Source of the DNA: Hypomesus transpacificus
Lineage: Eukaryota; Chordata; Actinopteri; Osmeriformes; Osmeridae
Direction of reading: 5' to 3'
Length of the DNA: 64,000 bases
NCBI RefSeq assembly: GCF_021917145.1
Contig: NC_061061.1
Coordinates: 289,001 to 353,000 of the forward strand
Shown: positions 47,614 through 58,602 of the stretch, in pieces
Layout of the letters: each line of letters begins with the position of its first letter
How positions within the stretch are numbered: the first letter of the stretch is position 1
The notes under the pieces: generated by a model
What the model saw: the letters and a program-made list of their open reading frames with translations, nothing else
Database searches by the model: none
What the model was told of the DNA's origin: nothing
Position numbers and translations under genes: made by a program

Positions 47614-47820
47614 TCAAGATAACCAATATAACCAATTTAAAAAAGGGTTTCTTTTCTTGCTTGTTGTCTCCGGTGATTCCATCTGGGGGTTTCCCGTGGG
47701 CTTGAAGCCTATGATGTCATCCATAATGGAGGGACCGCTGTAACCATTGGTCTCCACAGCGTCCAGCTTCTTAATGTATTCCAGAGGCAGGCCATTCTGT
47801 CTGGCACCAAGGCACACGAC
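47614..47820 (-). CDS. ggct: ggct copy 1 exon 4
   Basis: Acceptor TCCCTCCAG. Encodes VVCLGARQNGLPLEYIKKLD (human IICMGAKENGLPLEYQEKLK), then a divergent tail of about 35 residues to TGA at 47614-47616. Confidence 0.9.
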   Translation of the reverse strand, partial: VVCLGARQNGLPLEYIKKLDAVETNGYSGPSIMDDIIGFKPTGNPQMESPETTSKKRNPFLNWLYWLS

Positions 47821-50196
47821 CTGGAGGGAAAACAGTGACTACGTTTACATGCACAAAATATTCCAGTTTCTGACATTATCCCAGGGGACAGTGATCTTCC
47901 TTTTCAGGCAGAGGCAAAAAGGTACAAGTCAAGATTTCAATTTTTTTAATAATCTTATCATGAGCTAACTTTTGGAAATCCAAGCAACAACGCCCCTGCT
48001 CAGACCCCAGGAAGTATCAAGAGTAATATCACAGACAGTTGTGATTACCAATAATAAGATAACTCATGAGAATATGAAACAGTATTTAATTGGATGCCCA
48101 GGGGGGTTCCAGGACCTCCTCACATGTATTGGGATTTTAGTTTTTCTTGAAGACCAATAAACATTGTATATGTTATTTCAGTCAGTTTTGGAGATATGTA
48201 GCATGCCTAAGAGTGTATACACACATTCTGCCTGACCGTACTGTCAAGTTCATACTTAGAATCGCTGTGTCATGCAGCTGGCCTTGACAACTGTGTGTGT
48301 GTATGCTTGTGTGTGTGTGTGTGTGTGTGTGTGTTTGTGTGTGTGAGAGAGAAAGTGTTTGTGTGTGAATGAGTGAGTGTGTGTCCATGTGTGTGCATCC
48401 ATATGTGTGTGTGTGTGTGTGTGTGTCAAAGGGGTGTCCTTCAAGCCTGTACAGACTTTGCTGTTCCTCTCCTGTGAGGTGTGTGTCCCCCGATGGCCTC
48501 CAGGGGCACTCTTGTGCTCATGGACGCTCTTTACCTGTTTGTACGGAGGGGAAGTGAGGTAAGCTTTGAAGTTGTTCATCAGATAGGTCCGGCAGACCAC
48601 CAGACCATCCTCTGTGTCCACGGTAACCTCCGTGGGGCTGTAGCTGCCCCCTTTCACCCCCTCCTGTCTGGGACAAGAGCAACAAGCCACCGCCATTATG
48701 ACACAGTCGACAATGACTGATCCCACCCTCTCCTTCCGAAAAGTACCATGGAAAGATCTCCTGTATTGTGGAGTTTGTTCTGTCCATGTGCCCTACAAAG
48801 ATCTCCTGTATTGTGGAGTTTGTTCTGTCCATGTGCCCTACAAAGGTGTGACTGTCAGTTTAGGTTCTGGGTTGATGGGTATTAAGGTTAAAAGAGGAAT
48901 ACATGTTGGAGTGAATAATAAGACAGGGTATATGGACAAATAGTAATGGGCATGATCTGATCCACTGATTGCAATTAACATACGCACATAGGAAATCCTT
49001 GATTTAAAAGGAATGGAAAATAAATACAGACTTTCGGATTTGATCTTGACTGTGATCCAGCCTAACCTGAATCAAATCTGACGGTCTATTCATTTAGTCA
49101 TATACAGTATGAACCTTTCTCAGTGGCCGTGGGTCCACTAAGACTCTTTGGAATCTTATGTGAACTGGAATGTAGGCCACACTTTCACCCTATAATCTCC
49201 TTCATATGAAAATACTGGTTGAAACAGGTTCAACAGGTTTACAAGGAGAGCACTTTTTTACTTTCTACATTTACATGTAATTTAAAATTAATGTCTGACA
49301 TCACATGTATTTCTACTGATGGAAAAGTTATAGTTTATAAGAATGTTACATGATATAGGATTAGTATTCATGTAGGTTTGTTTTCAAATGTGGGTGGGAC
49401 AGAAAAACAACTAAAATGTTATGCCCCTGTTAGTATTTATTAGTGTGGAAATTAAGATTTAGAACCATGTAGGACTTAGACTTGGAAACAGAACAGAGGA
49501 GCAGAACCGAGCAGTACAATTCAGCTGTACTTGTACTTACAAATGGCAAATAAACTTGAAACGTGGTCTTAGTACCGGAGTGTTAAAAATGTAAGTACTT
49601 GTCTAAGCTGATGAGGTTGGATTTGTCCATCTTCCAGATGACTCCCCACACATCTTCTCCTTTGGCCGGCTGGATGGTCGCGACACCTCCGTGCCAGGAG
49701 TTAGAGCCATTGAAGTCTTCCCTCCAATGTCCAAATCGAAGAGAATAATCCTGACAGAAAAAATACGCTAAAAGTAGCCTGTAGGATATGCTTTGAAATG
49801 ATGTCTTACGAATGTAGATGTAATTAGAACTTCCCTAGATTTGTAAGAAAATATTTAATTAAGTAGTCTACTCTTACATTAATTGAGTAATTCAATAAAT
49901 GAATTTAAGACCACATTTGGACCAGTGTCAATCCGTCTCCTGCATTGGACTATATTTTAACAAGTTTGTAGCACAAATAGGTGTTATCCTACCTTAAGTC
50001 GACCCGTTCTTACAAACTCGGCGGACGGATTTTTCAACTGCAGTCTCTCTTTCAAAAGATTACTTCCATAAGCGAAATAAAGAAAGTCAGTCGATGTATT
50101 TGAAGTCTTATAGTCTTCATCAACTTGCACGACCGTTGCCGCTAACAGCGGCTGGAACAAAGCAAGCCCCACCGTGTAATAAAGTATGCAATACAT
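47614..50196 (-). CDS. ggct: Gamma-glutamylcyclotransferase, tandem copy 1 (with predicted signal peptide)
   Basis: GGCT converts gamma-glutamyl dipeptides to 5-oxoproline plus the free amino acid (gamma-glutamyl cycle). Four coding exons: 50196-49993, 49750-49599, 48667-48535, 47820-47614; 696 nt, 231 residues, human about 188. The substrate-binding motif FLYFAYGSNLL is at 38-48, the WHGG motif is present, and QEG contains the catalytic Glu (E121, human E98). New relative to human: an N-terminal MYCILYYTVGLALFQPLLAA that looks like a signal peptide, followed by sequon N33-T-S, and a C-terminal extension ending KKRNPFLNWLYWLS. A CCAAT box lies about 95 bp upstream; no TATA seen. The coordinates give a secreted or ER-localised form; location is inferred. 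Confidence 0.92.
48276..48430. repeat. (GT)n tracts in ggct copy 1 intron 3
   Basis: Two GT runs (48291-48348 and 48401-48427). The rest of this intron is plain sequence. Confidence 0.92.
48535..48667 (-). CDS. ggct: ggct copy 1 exon 3
   Basis: 133 nt, acceptor TTGTCCCAG, donor GTAAAG. Encodes QEGVKGGSYSPTEVTVDTED then CRTYLMNNF and SPPYKQ; contains the catalytic Glu. Confidence 0.93.
49599..49750 (-). CDS. ggct: ggct copy 1 exon 2
   Basis: 152 nt, acceptor CTGTCAG, donor GTACTT. Encodes DYSLRFGHWR, SWHGGVATIQPAKGEDVWGV and IWKMDKSNLISLD. Confidence 0.93.
49993..50196 (-). CDS. ggct: ggct copy 1 exon 1
   Basis: 204 nt from ATG to donor GTAGGA. Contains the leader (1-20), sequon N33-T-S and YGSN (43-46). 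The reading frame upstream of ATG was not used because the leader already starts with Met. Confidence 0.92.
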
Positions 50197-50373
50197 GTCG
50201 CTTCTGTAAAGCGGTGTTTTCTCTGTTGGAAGTGTTGTTTTGGAAAGTGTTTAGGGATCGTGTGGACCCTCGGCGCTTGTGGGTGGGTGCTCATTGGCTA
50301 AATCCGCAGAAGGGGTGACTGCCTCTGGGAACATATTGTTCTCCTTATTCCCTCGACGATCATCATTCACTTA

Positions 50374-51223
50374 GGGGAGACTGGGGTTGGTTGGCAACGG
50401 GGGTTGGTTGGCACATCTTTTTTAGTTCCTTTTGAAGGTAACAGCGACAAAATTGTAACAACAAAATGTTTGCTTTCTTCGCCTGCATTAATTTACCATG
50501 TTAAAACCTCTGAAAGTCACAAACGTTTTTTGGTGAGGGTAGCATTTCATTTTTATAGTATCAAAAGTAAAATAAAATAAAAGTGGTCTGTGGACTTATT
50601 ATTATAAAACGGTGTCAGATAAAGATATTGGAAATGTGTTACGTGTATAATAGACATAGGAAACAGTTGCATTTTCATTTAAAATGTGAAAGTCTCTGAT
50701 GAGTGATGGTAGCTGGCTAGCATCATGTAATCACAGATGTTGGGTTAAAATTGAGCGGGGTTAGTTGGTTGGACTACTGTTGTGGTTACTGTCCCTTTAA
50801 ATGTTGTCTAATCAGAACATTGTTGTCAACATTCCGGTCTTCATTCTAGTTGCCTAATCTAATGAATGGCACAACACATGTTATTAAATGATAAGTTGCT
50901 TAAATATACTAATAAATGTTCAAATTGTTTCTATTGGTTGTTTCATTTTGAGTAACTATAGCATTTTAACATTGTGCCAACCAACCCCATATCCCATATC
51001 TAGTGCCAACCAACCCCGTGATGGGGCTGCTTGGCTTAAATGCACAACATGACTTTAATCACTAATCACCACATTTTAGAAAAGATTTATGTACATTTAA
51101 ACATACTTAATTATAGCTTTGACCATAATGTTTCATTTGCTGCAGTTAGAATATTCTAACATGAAAGATGCCAGAGAAATATGTCAGACAGTATAAAGTG
51201 TGCCAACCGACCCCGGTCTCCCC
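50374..51223. mobile_element. 850-bp non-autonomous DNA transposon with 23-bp TIRs
   Basis: Left end GGGGAGACTGGGGTTGGTTG plus GCA; right end is the inverted form with two mismatches. TA lies outside each end (50372-50373 and 51224-51225). The motif GGGGTTGGTTGGCA or its reverse recurs inside each end (about 50400 and 51000-51020). AT-rich core without a long open frame. Confidence 0.85.
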
Positions 51224-51235
51224 TATACAGCGCAG

Positions 51236-51533
51236 ACTATAGACCATAGGCTATAGGCTATAGACCATAGGCTATAGGCTGTAGACCATAGTCTATAGAC
51301 CATAGGCTATAGACCATAGGTTATAGAGACCACAGTCTGTAGACCACAGGCTAGAGACCATAGGCTATAGAGACCACAGTCTGTAGACCATAGGCTAGAG
51401 ACCATAGGCTATAGAGACCATAGGCTATAGACCATAGGTTATAGAGACCACAGTCTGTAGACCACAGGCTAGAGACCATAGGCTATAGAGACCACAGTCT
51501 GTAGACCACAGGCTAGAGACCATAGGCTAGAGA
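51236..51533. repeat. TATAGACCATAGGC minisatellite
   Basis: 14-bp core ATAGACCATAGGCT with AGAGACCACAGTCTGTAGAC variants; about 20 units in irregular order. It starts right next to the TIR element. Confidence 0.92.
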
Positions 51534-52879
51534 CGCCATCACCAAAAAGTATAGGCTACACAAGCCCTCGTATTCTGTTGATTCCCTTACTAAATCTTCT
51601 TGCAAAACAAAATGACCACACATTCTTGGAGTTAAATACCAATTACTGGATTCAAATAGGATTAAATGGAAAAAGTAAAAATGTTCAACAAAATATAAAT
51701 AACTTGAAGAATGTTTGTTCACAAGGGTAAAGAAAACTTTGAAGTGGTTAACTTACGGTGACGCTTGTTTCACTAAAGTATTTCTAGATACCCAGTCATT
51801 CATGGTTTTGCTTGAAAACTATTAATTAATAAAAATTATGAATTTTGATTATGCCATCTATCAACACTATTAAGACTATCAACACACGTTTGGAAAATCT
51901 ATGAAAGATGAATAAAACCAAGTCTGAACATTAGGTCCTTTGACAGACTATTGACATCGCAGCCCCCTATGTAGCAAGTTACACTGGAACACAGGGAACC
52001 ACGGAAGAGCACTGGCTAGTAATTGGTTCCAACAGCAGATGGAGTCAATGCATTGTAAAAAAAAATCAGACGTTTCTGGATTTCTGAAAAAACATAGGCT
52101 ACAAGCAATACAACTCTTCCACGCAGTTCAGACAAATTATTGACGGAGGTTTTATTCTTGTGCAGAATCTAAAACTTGCAGTTTCTTTTACCACCAGCAA
52201 TGTATTTTTTAACACGTGTTCTCTGGTCAAAACATCCATCTTTAGAGAAGGATAGTTGTCATAACACTATACACGTCAACAGACAACAGTGAGAGGGTTT
52301 ATTGTCCACCAACCACATAATAGAACACATATGGTTTATTTACATTCAGCCCAACTGTGATTCTAATGACAGGGAGTCTTCCAGATATACATAGAGGACA
52401 TAGGTTGTTGTTTTTTATTATCCATTATTCAACAAACCGTTTCTTTAAAGAGTAATTACACACCGCAATTTCAGCCTGAGCCCGCAATTTGATTTTAAAA
52501 AAATTATAAAAGCTTTCTGGTAAAAAGTTGTGGATGAGGGATTTTATCAAGATGATTCATTTTGGGAGTTGCTCAAAGTGATTCATGAACATTGTCAGTT
52601 ATCAGCTGACTACCCCGCCCTGTGATATGTCATACCTCCAAATGATACTACATATGTCAAAAACATCTTCAGATTTTAACCAAGGGGCCAAACAAGCCTA
52701 AAGGCGAGCCCCTTAACAATCAAAATGATCCTTTCTGCAAACATTTGTCAGTATCATGACCAGGACTGATGAGTTGAAAAATGCGCAAGTATTAAATCAT
52801 AAAAGGTTTAACTCCCCCAACATTTTTGGGGTGTTGAGTTACTCTTTAAACACAGTTCTCTGTTGCCTTGGCGATGTGT

Positions 52880-53044
52880 CTAGGCATCTAAGCGATGGCT
52901 GCCTCTCTCGCGGGCCTTGCGCAGGGCGATCCCCAGGTCGGTCATGACGGACAGCTGGCCTTCGTACCTGTTGGTATCGATCGACTTCAGCTTCTCCTGG
53001 TAGTCTTTCGGTAACCCATTCTGCTCCGCCCCCATCATGATCAC
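52880..53044 (-). CDS. ggct: ggct copy 2 exon 4
   Basis: 165 nt, acceptor CGTCTCAG. Encodes VIMMGAEQNGLPKDYQEKLK, SIDTNRYEGQLSVMTDLG and a basic end, stop TAG at 52880-52882. Closer to the human C-terminal region than copy 1 is. Confidence 0.93.
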   Translation of the reverse strand: MIMMGAEQNGLPKDYQEKLKSIDTNRYEGQLSVMTDLGIALRKARERGSHRLDA

Positions 53045-55512
53045 CTGAGACGACCAAACAGAACACACCTAGCTCAGAACGTCATATAGGACCTTTGGAA
53101 CTAATAGAACCAGAACACCTGGTAGGCCCAGGAGCTTCCAGAGAACCTGTGAGTGTTCTACTCTGTCTACAGAGAACCTGAGAGGGTTCCATTGTCTACA
53201 GAGAACCCGAGTTTTCCTTGGTCTACGGAGAACCTGTTAAGGTTTCACTGTCTACAAAGACGCTGAGGGTTCCACTGTCTACAGAGAACCTATCAGCGTT
53301 GTACTGTGTCTACAGAGAACCTAAGGGTTCCAATGTCGACAGAGAACGGTTCCCGAGTCGCCATGTGAGAATGTGAGTGGTGTGTGAAACTCTGATCGGA
53401 CCACACGCCACGCCACCCTCACACAACAACGACAACAACAAGAGGAAAACAAAGAACTGGTCCGGGAGCTACAATGCACAAAGCGTCAGACACAAAGGCA
53501 CGCAAAGCCCATCACAGCCGCACACTGTTTTTGACTCCCCAGGGCTAGGATTGTATCAGACAGGAGCGACACAGAACAATCTGGAAGAGTATCTCGCCAC
53601 CGGTCAAACAGCGGGAAGCCAACTGCCCCAGGATCTGACCACAGGCATCCCTGACTGGGGCTGCTGCTGACCCCAGGAACACGGCTCATGAACATGTGTC
53701 CTTGCGGACACATGGATGGTGGAGCAGGAACGCTTGTTCCAGATGCTTCTCTGAGGGGGGCTGGACCTGGCTGAATAGCCGACAAAGCCCGGGACCCCGG
53801 TGCTGCTCGCACCCTATTGTCCCTTAAAACACAACAGACAAGCACAACGTGAGCACCAGAAAGCACCACACAGCCTGAAGCTGGGGGCTACAGAAGCACA
53901 CAGCCCCAGGATGGGGGTTAGAGAGACAGGCTGGGGGGTAGGGAGACAGGCTGGGGGGTAGAGAGACAGGCTGGGGGGTAGGGAGACAGGCTGGGTTAGA
54001 GAGACAGGCTGGGGGTAGGGAGACAGGCTGGGGGGTAGGGAGACAGGCTGGGGGTTAGAGAGACAGGCTGGGGGGTAGAGAGACAGGCTGGGGGGTAGGG
54101 AGACAGGCTGGGGGTTAGAGAGACAGGCTGGGGGGTAGGGAGACAGGCTGGGGGGTAGGGAGACAGGCTGGGGGTTAGAGAGACAGGCTGGGGGTAAGAG
54201 ATACAGGCTGGGGGTTAGAGAGACAGGCTGGGGGTTAGATAGACAGGCTGGGGGTTAGAGATACAGGCTGGGGTTAGAGAGACAGGCTGGGGGGTAGGGA
54301 GACAGGCTGGGGGTTAGAGAGACAGGCTGGGGGTTAGAGAGACAGGCTGGGGGTTAGAGAGACAGGCTGGGGGTTAGAGAGACAGGCTGGGGGTAAGAGA
54401 GACAGGCTGGGGGTTAGAGAGACAACTGGAGATAGATATAGCTAAGTGGTCAGAGTATTTTAAGTATCTTACAGAAACAAGATGAGCAGAAGAGAGTGAA
54501 GGAGGAGGAAGGTGGAGGAGAACAGAGTGAAGGAGAGTGATTGAGTAGAGTGAAGAAAAAGAGGAGAGTGAAGGAGAAGAGAGGGAAGAAGAAAAGAGGA
54601 GAGAAGGAGAGGGGAGAGAGGAGTTAACTAGAGGAGAATGAAGGAGAGGAGAGAGAAGAGGACGGTGAAGGAGAGGGGATTGAAGGAGAGGAGAGAGGAG
54701 AGGACGGTGAAGGAGAGGAGAGTCACCTTGAGGTATTGTGGAGAAGGGGCTGCGTAGATGCAGCTGTTCATGATGTAGGTTCGACTGTGAAGATCCTGGC
54801 CTTGTGTCTTCACCAACACTTCGCTAGGGCTGTAGGCCCCTAACTTCACACTCTCCTGACTACACACACACAGCACAGACCACACACAGACCACACACAC
54901 ACACACACAGCACAGACCACACACACACACACACAGCACAGACCACACACACACACACAGACCACACACACACACACAGACCACACACACACAGACCACA
55001 CACACACACAGCAAAGACCACACACACACAGTACACCCGCGCACACAAAAACACACAGCACAGACCACACACACAACCTCGCAAAGCACACATCCAAAAC
55101 AGAATAAAAGTGTTCAGATATAGGTGAGATACAATTCAGCCCTCTACCCAGAATTACCAGTTGCCCCTATTGAACACACACTAGAATAATAAATAAATAA
55201 CTAAATTCACACACACTGGGATCAAAAACGAAATACACACCCTATACGGTTCAGAAGGGGTTCATGGGGGGGCGGGGGGGGGGGGTACTGTACCTGTCCA
55301 GAGACTCCAGGTCTGACATATTCATCCTCCACACGACCCCCCACACCTCATTCCCCGGGCTGAACTCGATGGTGGCCACACCCCCATGCCAGCGGTCACT
55401 AGCCAGCCCCTTCCAGTTCCCAAACACCAGCTTATAGTCCTGCACAGGAAGCAGGAAGAGATGAGAGAGAGACTGAGATATGAGAGATGTGAAAGATATA
55501 TGACAGATATGA

Positions 55513-55611
<99 letters not shown>

Positions 55612-56036
55612 AAGAGGGATAGACAAGGAAGAGAGAAAATATACCAAAAGAGCAACAATCCTTCAGTGAGAGAGAGAGAAAGAAAAAGAAGAAAAGAGAA
55701 AGAAAGACAAGAAGGAGAGCAAAGAGCGAGAACAGTTAAGTCCACCCCTGACCCCTGACCCTCGCCCCCAGCCGTTACCTTGAGTTTGGCCACACAGTGG
55801 ACCACTGCGGAGGGGTTCTTTAGCTGCAGTCTCTCCTTCAGCAGGTTGCTGCCGTAGGCAAAGTACAGGAAGGTGTGGCTACTGTTCATAGTGGTAGACA
55901 CTCCTTTGGAAAGCAGGAGGAGGAAGAGGAGAAAGGAGGGCAGGAGGAGGAGAGGGAGGAGGAGAGGAGGGAGAGAGTAGCGAGGAAACACAGCCAGCAG
56001 GGTCGGAGGTGGAGCGGAGACGCAAGGTGAGGTCAT
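52880..56036 (-). CDS. ggct: Gamma-glutamylcyclotransferase, tandem copy 2 (hydrophobic N-terminus)
   Basis: Second GGCT gene with the same exon phases as copy 1: 56036-55779, 55439-55294, 54859-54727, 53044-52880; 702 nt, 233 residues. Catalytic domain: FLYFAYGSNLL (56-66), RWHGGVATIEF, EVWGVVWRMN, and QES with the catalytic Glu (E137). The N-terminus has a very hydrophobic stretch, SLPPLLLPLLLLPSFLLFLL (21-40), and then sequon N51-S-S. A TATA box (TATAAAAA at 56081-56088) about 50 bp before the first ATG supports this start. Caution: the leucine run is encoded by a CTC-type simple repeat, and a later Met (M50) would give a human-like cytosolic enzyme. C-terminus RKARERGSHRLDA differs from copy 1. 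Confidence 0.92.
53920..54424. repeat. 20-bp minisatellite GAGACAGGCTGGGGGTTAGA
   Basis: About 25 copies in ggct copy 2 intron 3, with GGTAGG and GTTAGA variants. A GA-rich tract follows (54480-54720). An imperfect CTACAGAGAACC repeat lies at 53150-53350. Confidence 0.95.
54727..54859 (-). CDS. ggct: ggct copy 2 exon 3
   Basis: 133 nt, acceptor TGTGTAG, donor GTGACT. Encodes QESVKLGAYSPSEVLVKTQG, SRTYIMNSCIYAAPSPQYLK. The acceptor is embedded in a CA/TG repeat tract, so the pyrimidine tract is alternating TG. Confidence 0.92.
54858..55080. repeat. CA-rich GACCACACACACACACAGCA repeats
   Basis: CA runs separated by GCACAGACC, next to the ggct copy 2 exon 3 acceptor. Confidence 0.93.
55294..55439 (-). 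CDS. ggct: ggct copy 2 exon 2
   Basis: 146 nt, acceptor CTGTGCAG, donor GTACAG. Encodes DYKLVFGNWKGLASDRWHGG and VATIEFSPGNEVWGVVWRMN; six nt shorter than in copy 1 (two codons, in the loop before WHGG). Confidence 0.93.
55506..55607. repeat. (GA)n microsatellite
   Basis: GA run of about 95 bp in ggct copy 2 intron 1. Confidence 0.96.
55779..56036 (-). CDS. ggct: ggct copy 2 exon 1
   Basis: 258 nt from the first ATG after the TATA box to donor GTAACG. The frame is open throughout. A pyrimidine-rich stretch ending CCAAAG before the M50 codon could be mistaken for an acceptor, but I see no matching donor between 56036 and 55960. Confidence 0.85.
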
Positions 56037-56080
56037 GAGCGCTGGTTGTGACAAAGAGCTGACAACACAGACGCGCTCTC

Positions 56081-56088
56081 TTTTTATA
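56081..56088 (-). promoter_or_regulatory. TATA box of ggct copy 2
   Basis: On the gene strand the sequence reads AGTATAAAAAGAGAGC. Transcription would start near 56055, about 20 nt before the ATG at 56036. Confidence 0.65.
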
Positions 56089-56126
56089 CTCGCTCACGCG
56101 CTATTCTCATGCTAATCCACGGTGCC

Positions 56127-56447
56127 GGTGTTGTATCACCCGATGCATGACTCTCTGGATTGGCACCCCCTCGCGGGAGCGCACGCGAATCAAAGACTGA
56201 AGAGATTCGTCTTGATATCGCAACCAAACGAAGACGAATTTTAAGGATTTTGTGAAAATAGCATATATTTACACAGATAACCAACATTCTTCTCTTGAAT
56301 TCTATAACAAAAAAAGTATAATGTGAGACTTCTGTTTCCCCTTCGTTTGGTTGCGATATCAATACGAAATCCTTCACTCTTTGATTGGCGCGCGCTCCTG
56401 CGAGGGGGTGCCAATCCAGAGAGTCATGCATCGGGTGATACAACACC
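56127..56447. mobile_element. 321-bp foldback element next to the ggct copy 2 promoter
   Basis: The arms are about 115 bp each and nearly identical in inverted orientation. Both ends start GGTGTTGTATCACCCGATGC and continue with ATGACTCTCTGGATTGGCAC. Loop of about 90 AT-rich bp. No clear target-site duplication. The arms carry ATTGG/CCAAT motifs. Confidence 0.9.
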
Positions 56448-58215
56448 TGTCCTCTGACCTGGAGGGGGGGCTCTGAGAGTGGAGTGGAGTCAACGGCTTA
56501 CTTTTACACATTTACACAGAGCCCTCTAGTGCCTGTAAAGACGTTTTGCACCTCTCGCATTATAGCGCAGTACACGTAGGCCTAATGTTTTTCACACATC
56601 GTTAATCATACGTGGCCAAGCATTATAGCGCACAATTTGACAGACCGATTATTGCTTCACGCTTTGCTGACGCTCACCCGCCGCTGTTCATTTTGAGGGG
56701 AAATCTGCCATGAAAATACAGAATTTGCTGTGCGGTTGGTGAAAGCGAGACACCGCCGTTATTGAAGGATTTCTCTCATAATTATTTTCCTGTAATCCTG
56801 ACGCGAACAGTATTTTAACCGAGCCAGTATTGCAGTCTGCTGAACCTCTTGGAAGGTATACTTTCGATCCAGTTGTTTATTAAAAGCAGATTTGTTGAGA
56901 AAGAGAGAGTCAGACACTGAATCGGTTGAGTCAAACTGCGCCCACTCGAATCGTTAATCGACGTTGAGCTCAGAATCAAGTAACCAATAGCAGACGGAGC
57001 CGCCGCCCCCTCTGCATGTGCTCGCGCCTTCATCCCTGGGAAAAACACCGATAAGGACTGTCACTCACTCAACACCCCACCTCCCCGATTGAACCCCAGA
57101 AGTCTCAGGGTCCTTTCTGTTCATGCGCATAGTTACATTGTAGCGAAATACTTTATATGGGCTATTTATTTGTATTCAATTTAAAACGTTATGATTTATT
57201 ATCTGCTTCTACCTTGACGATAAGTCCACTCTCCCTGGCTCTCCATATCTCCCTTTTATAGTACATTCCCTCTCCCACTGTCTTTATAACTTCTATAACT
57301 GTCGTTCATAAGTTTTCTGAAAACCTTTCTACATCTGTTCTATCCTTTATAAGGTCAGTTATTATTTGAACTTCCCTGGCTGCTTATGGGGGATGCCCAT
57401 TCAAATGCTGTGTTATTACTAGGACTGTTGGATGTAACCATGGACATAATGCCGTGTTATTACTACTGTTGAATGTGATCGGGATATTGGTCAGGGCTCT
57501 GAAGTTTTATGAAGTTTGGCGTGAGATTACCTAGGCTACCTGTCAACGTTGGATCCAACGTTGGATACTCCGCTCCGTCCCGGGAGAGAGAGGGTGAGAG
57601 AAGGGTTGAGAGAAGGGGAGAGAGACGGGGAGAGAGGGGGAGAGAGATCCACCTGCAAGTGCTAGACTAGGCTGGAGTATCTTTACACAAAACGAAGTAG
57701 TTCGCGGTCTAAATACGACATTTTGTTAAACTTGCCTCTGAAGGGGATGGCTTGTGGTGGCTGGTGCTTCAACAGTGCGAACGCAAACACCTCCCCAATC
57801 GCAACTCGCTCATAGTCGTTTTACTCGGCTGGCTTTCCGCCCCGTGATTTCCACCAAACACCGGCTCCCAGAACAACCTCGAGCCCCCGCTCCCTTCCAT
57901 CTTTTATACTCCTCCCGACACTCCTTTAGACAGGTGCAGTCACTTTATTCATTGTCAGCGCAGCCACTGGCTCTGCTCCCCCCAACATTCGCCACATTTA
58001 TGTTCATGGCACGACAAACGTAATTATAGCCTAATGTAATGAGTGATATCATGGCATGTTAAGGCGTCATTATAGATCGTTGACATATTCTTCTGGAGCA
58101 AAGACGAAGATGAATACATCATGTCTGATAACCACGATATTGTTATGGTTATGTCAGTTAACACCACAATGATGGCATTAACTATAACAGTAAGCTGTCA
58201 GAGGGGGAAAGCAGT

Positions 58216-58366
58216 TAGGGAATCGGGCTATTAATCACAAGGTTGCTGGTTCAATTCCCAGCCGTGAAAACTGATGTTCTGTTCACCCTACCTGCCTCGG
58301 GGAAAGTCCATGTACTGAAGTCACTCTGGATAAGAGCGTCTACTAAAAGAATACATGTAAATGTAA
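58216..58366 (+). mobile_element. Degenerate tRNA-derived SINE, third copy
   Basis: GTTAGGGAATCGGGCTATTA, B box GGTTCAATTCC and tail GGATAAGAGCGTCTACTAAA. The central part has internal deletions compared with the copies at 5297 and 36107. Confidence 0.8.
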
Positions 58367-58426
58367 GCTAGTAGTAGTAAATAGTAGGACTCAGGGGCAT
58401 CCTCAGACCCTTATTACTGGGGCACA

Positions 58427-58602
58427 TGCCCCAGTATATTCCATGCCCCAGTATATTCCATGCCCCAGTATATTCCATGCCCCAGTATATTCCATGCCCC
58501 AATATATTCCATGCCCCAGTATATTCCATGCCCCAGTATATTCCATGCCCCAATATATTCCATGCCCCAGTATATTCCATGCCCCAGTATATTCCATGCC
58601 CA
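58427..58602. repeat. 17-bp minisatellite CCCCAGTATATTCCATG
   Basis: About 10 copies; two carry CCAATATATT. Frames in it read as IYWGMEY repeats and are not genes. Confidence 0.95.

Larger units (their letters stand above)
50197..52879. other. Intergenic region between the two ggct genes
   Basis: Holds the ggct copy 1 promoter side, an 850-bp inverted-repeat element, a minisatellite, and about 1.3 kb of AT-rich sequence (51540-52870) that includes the 3'UTR of ggct copy 2. A TTTATT at about 52336 is a candidate poly(A) signal for that gene. No other gene seen. Confidence 0.7.

Noticed and set aside
56815..58023. Frames of 77-89 codons in the ggct-NLR spacer
   Set aside because: No homology recognised, no splice context, and typical of chance length in GC-moderate DNA.
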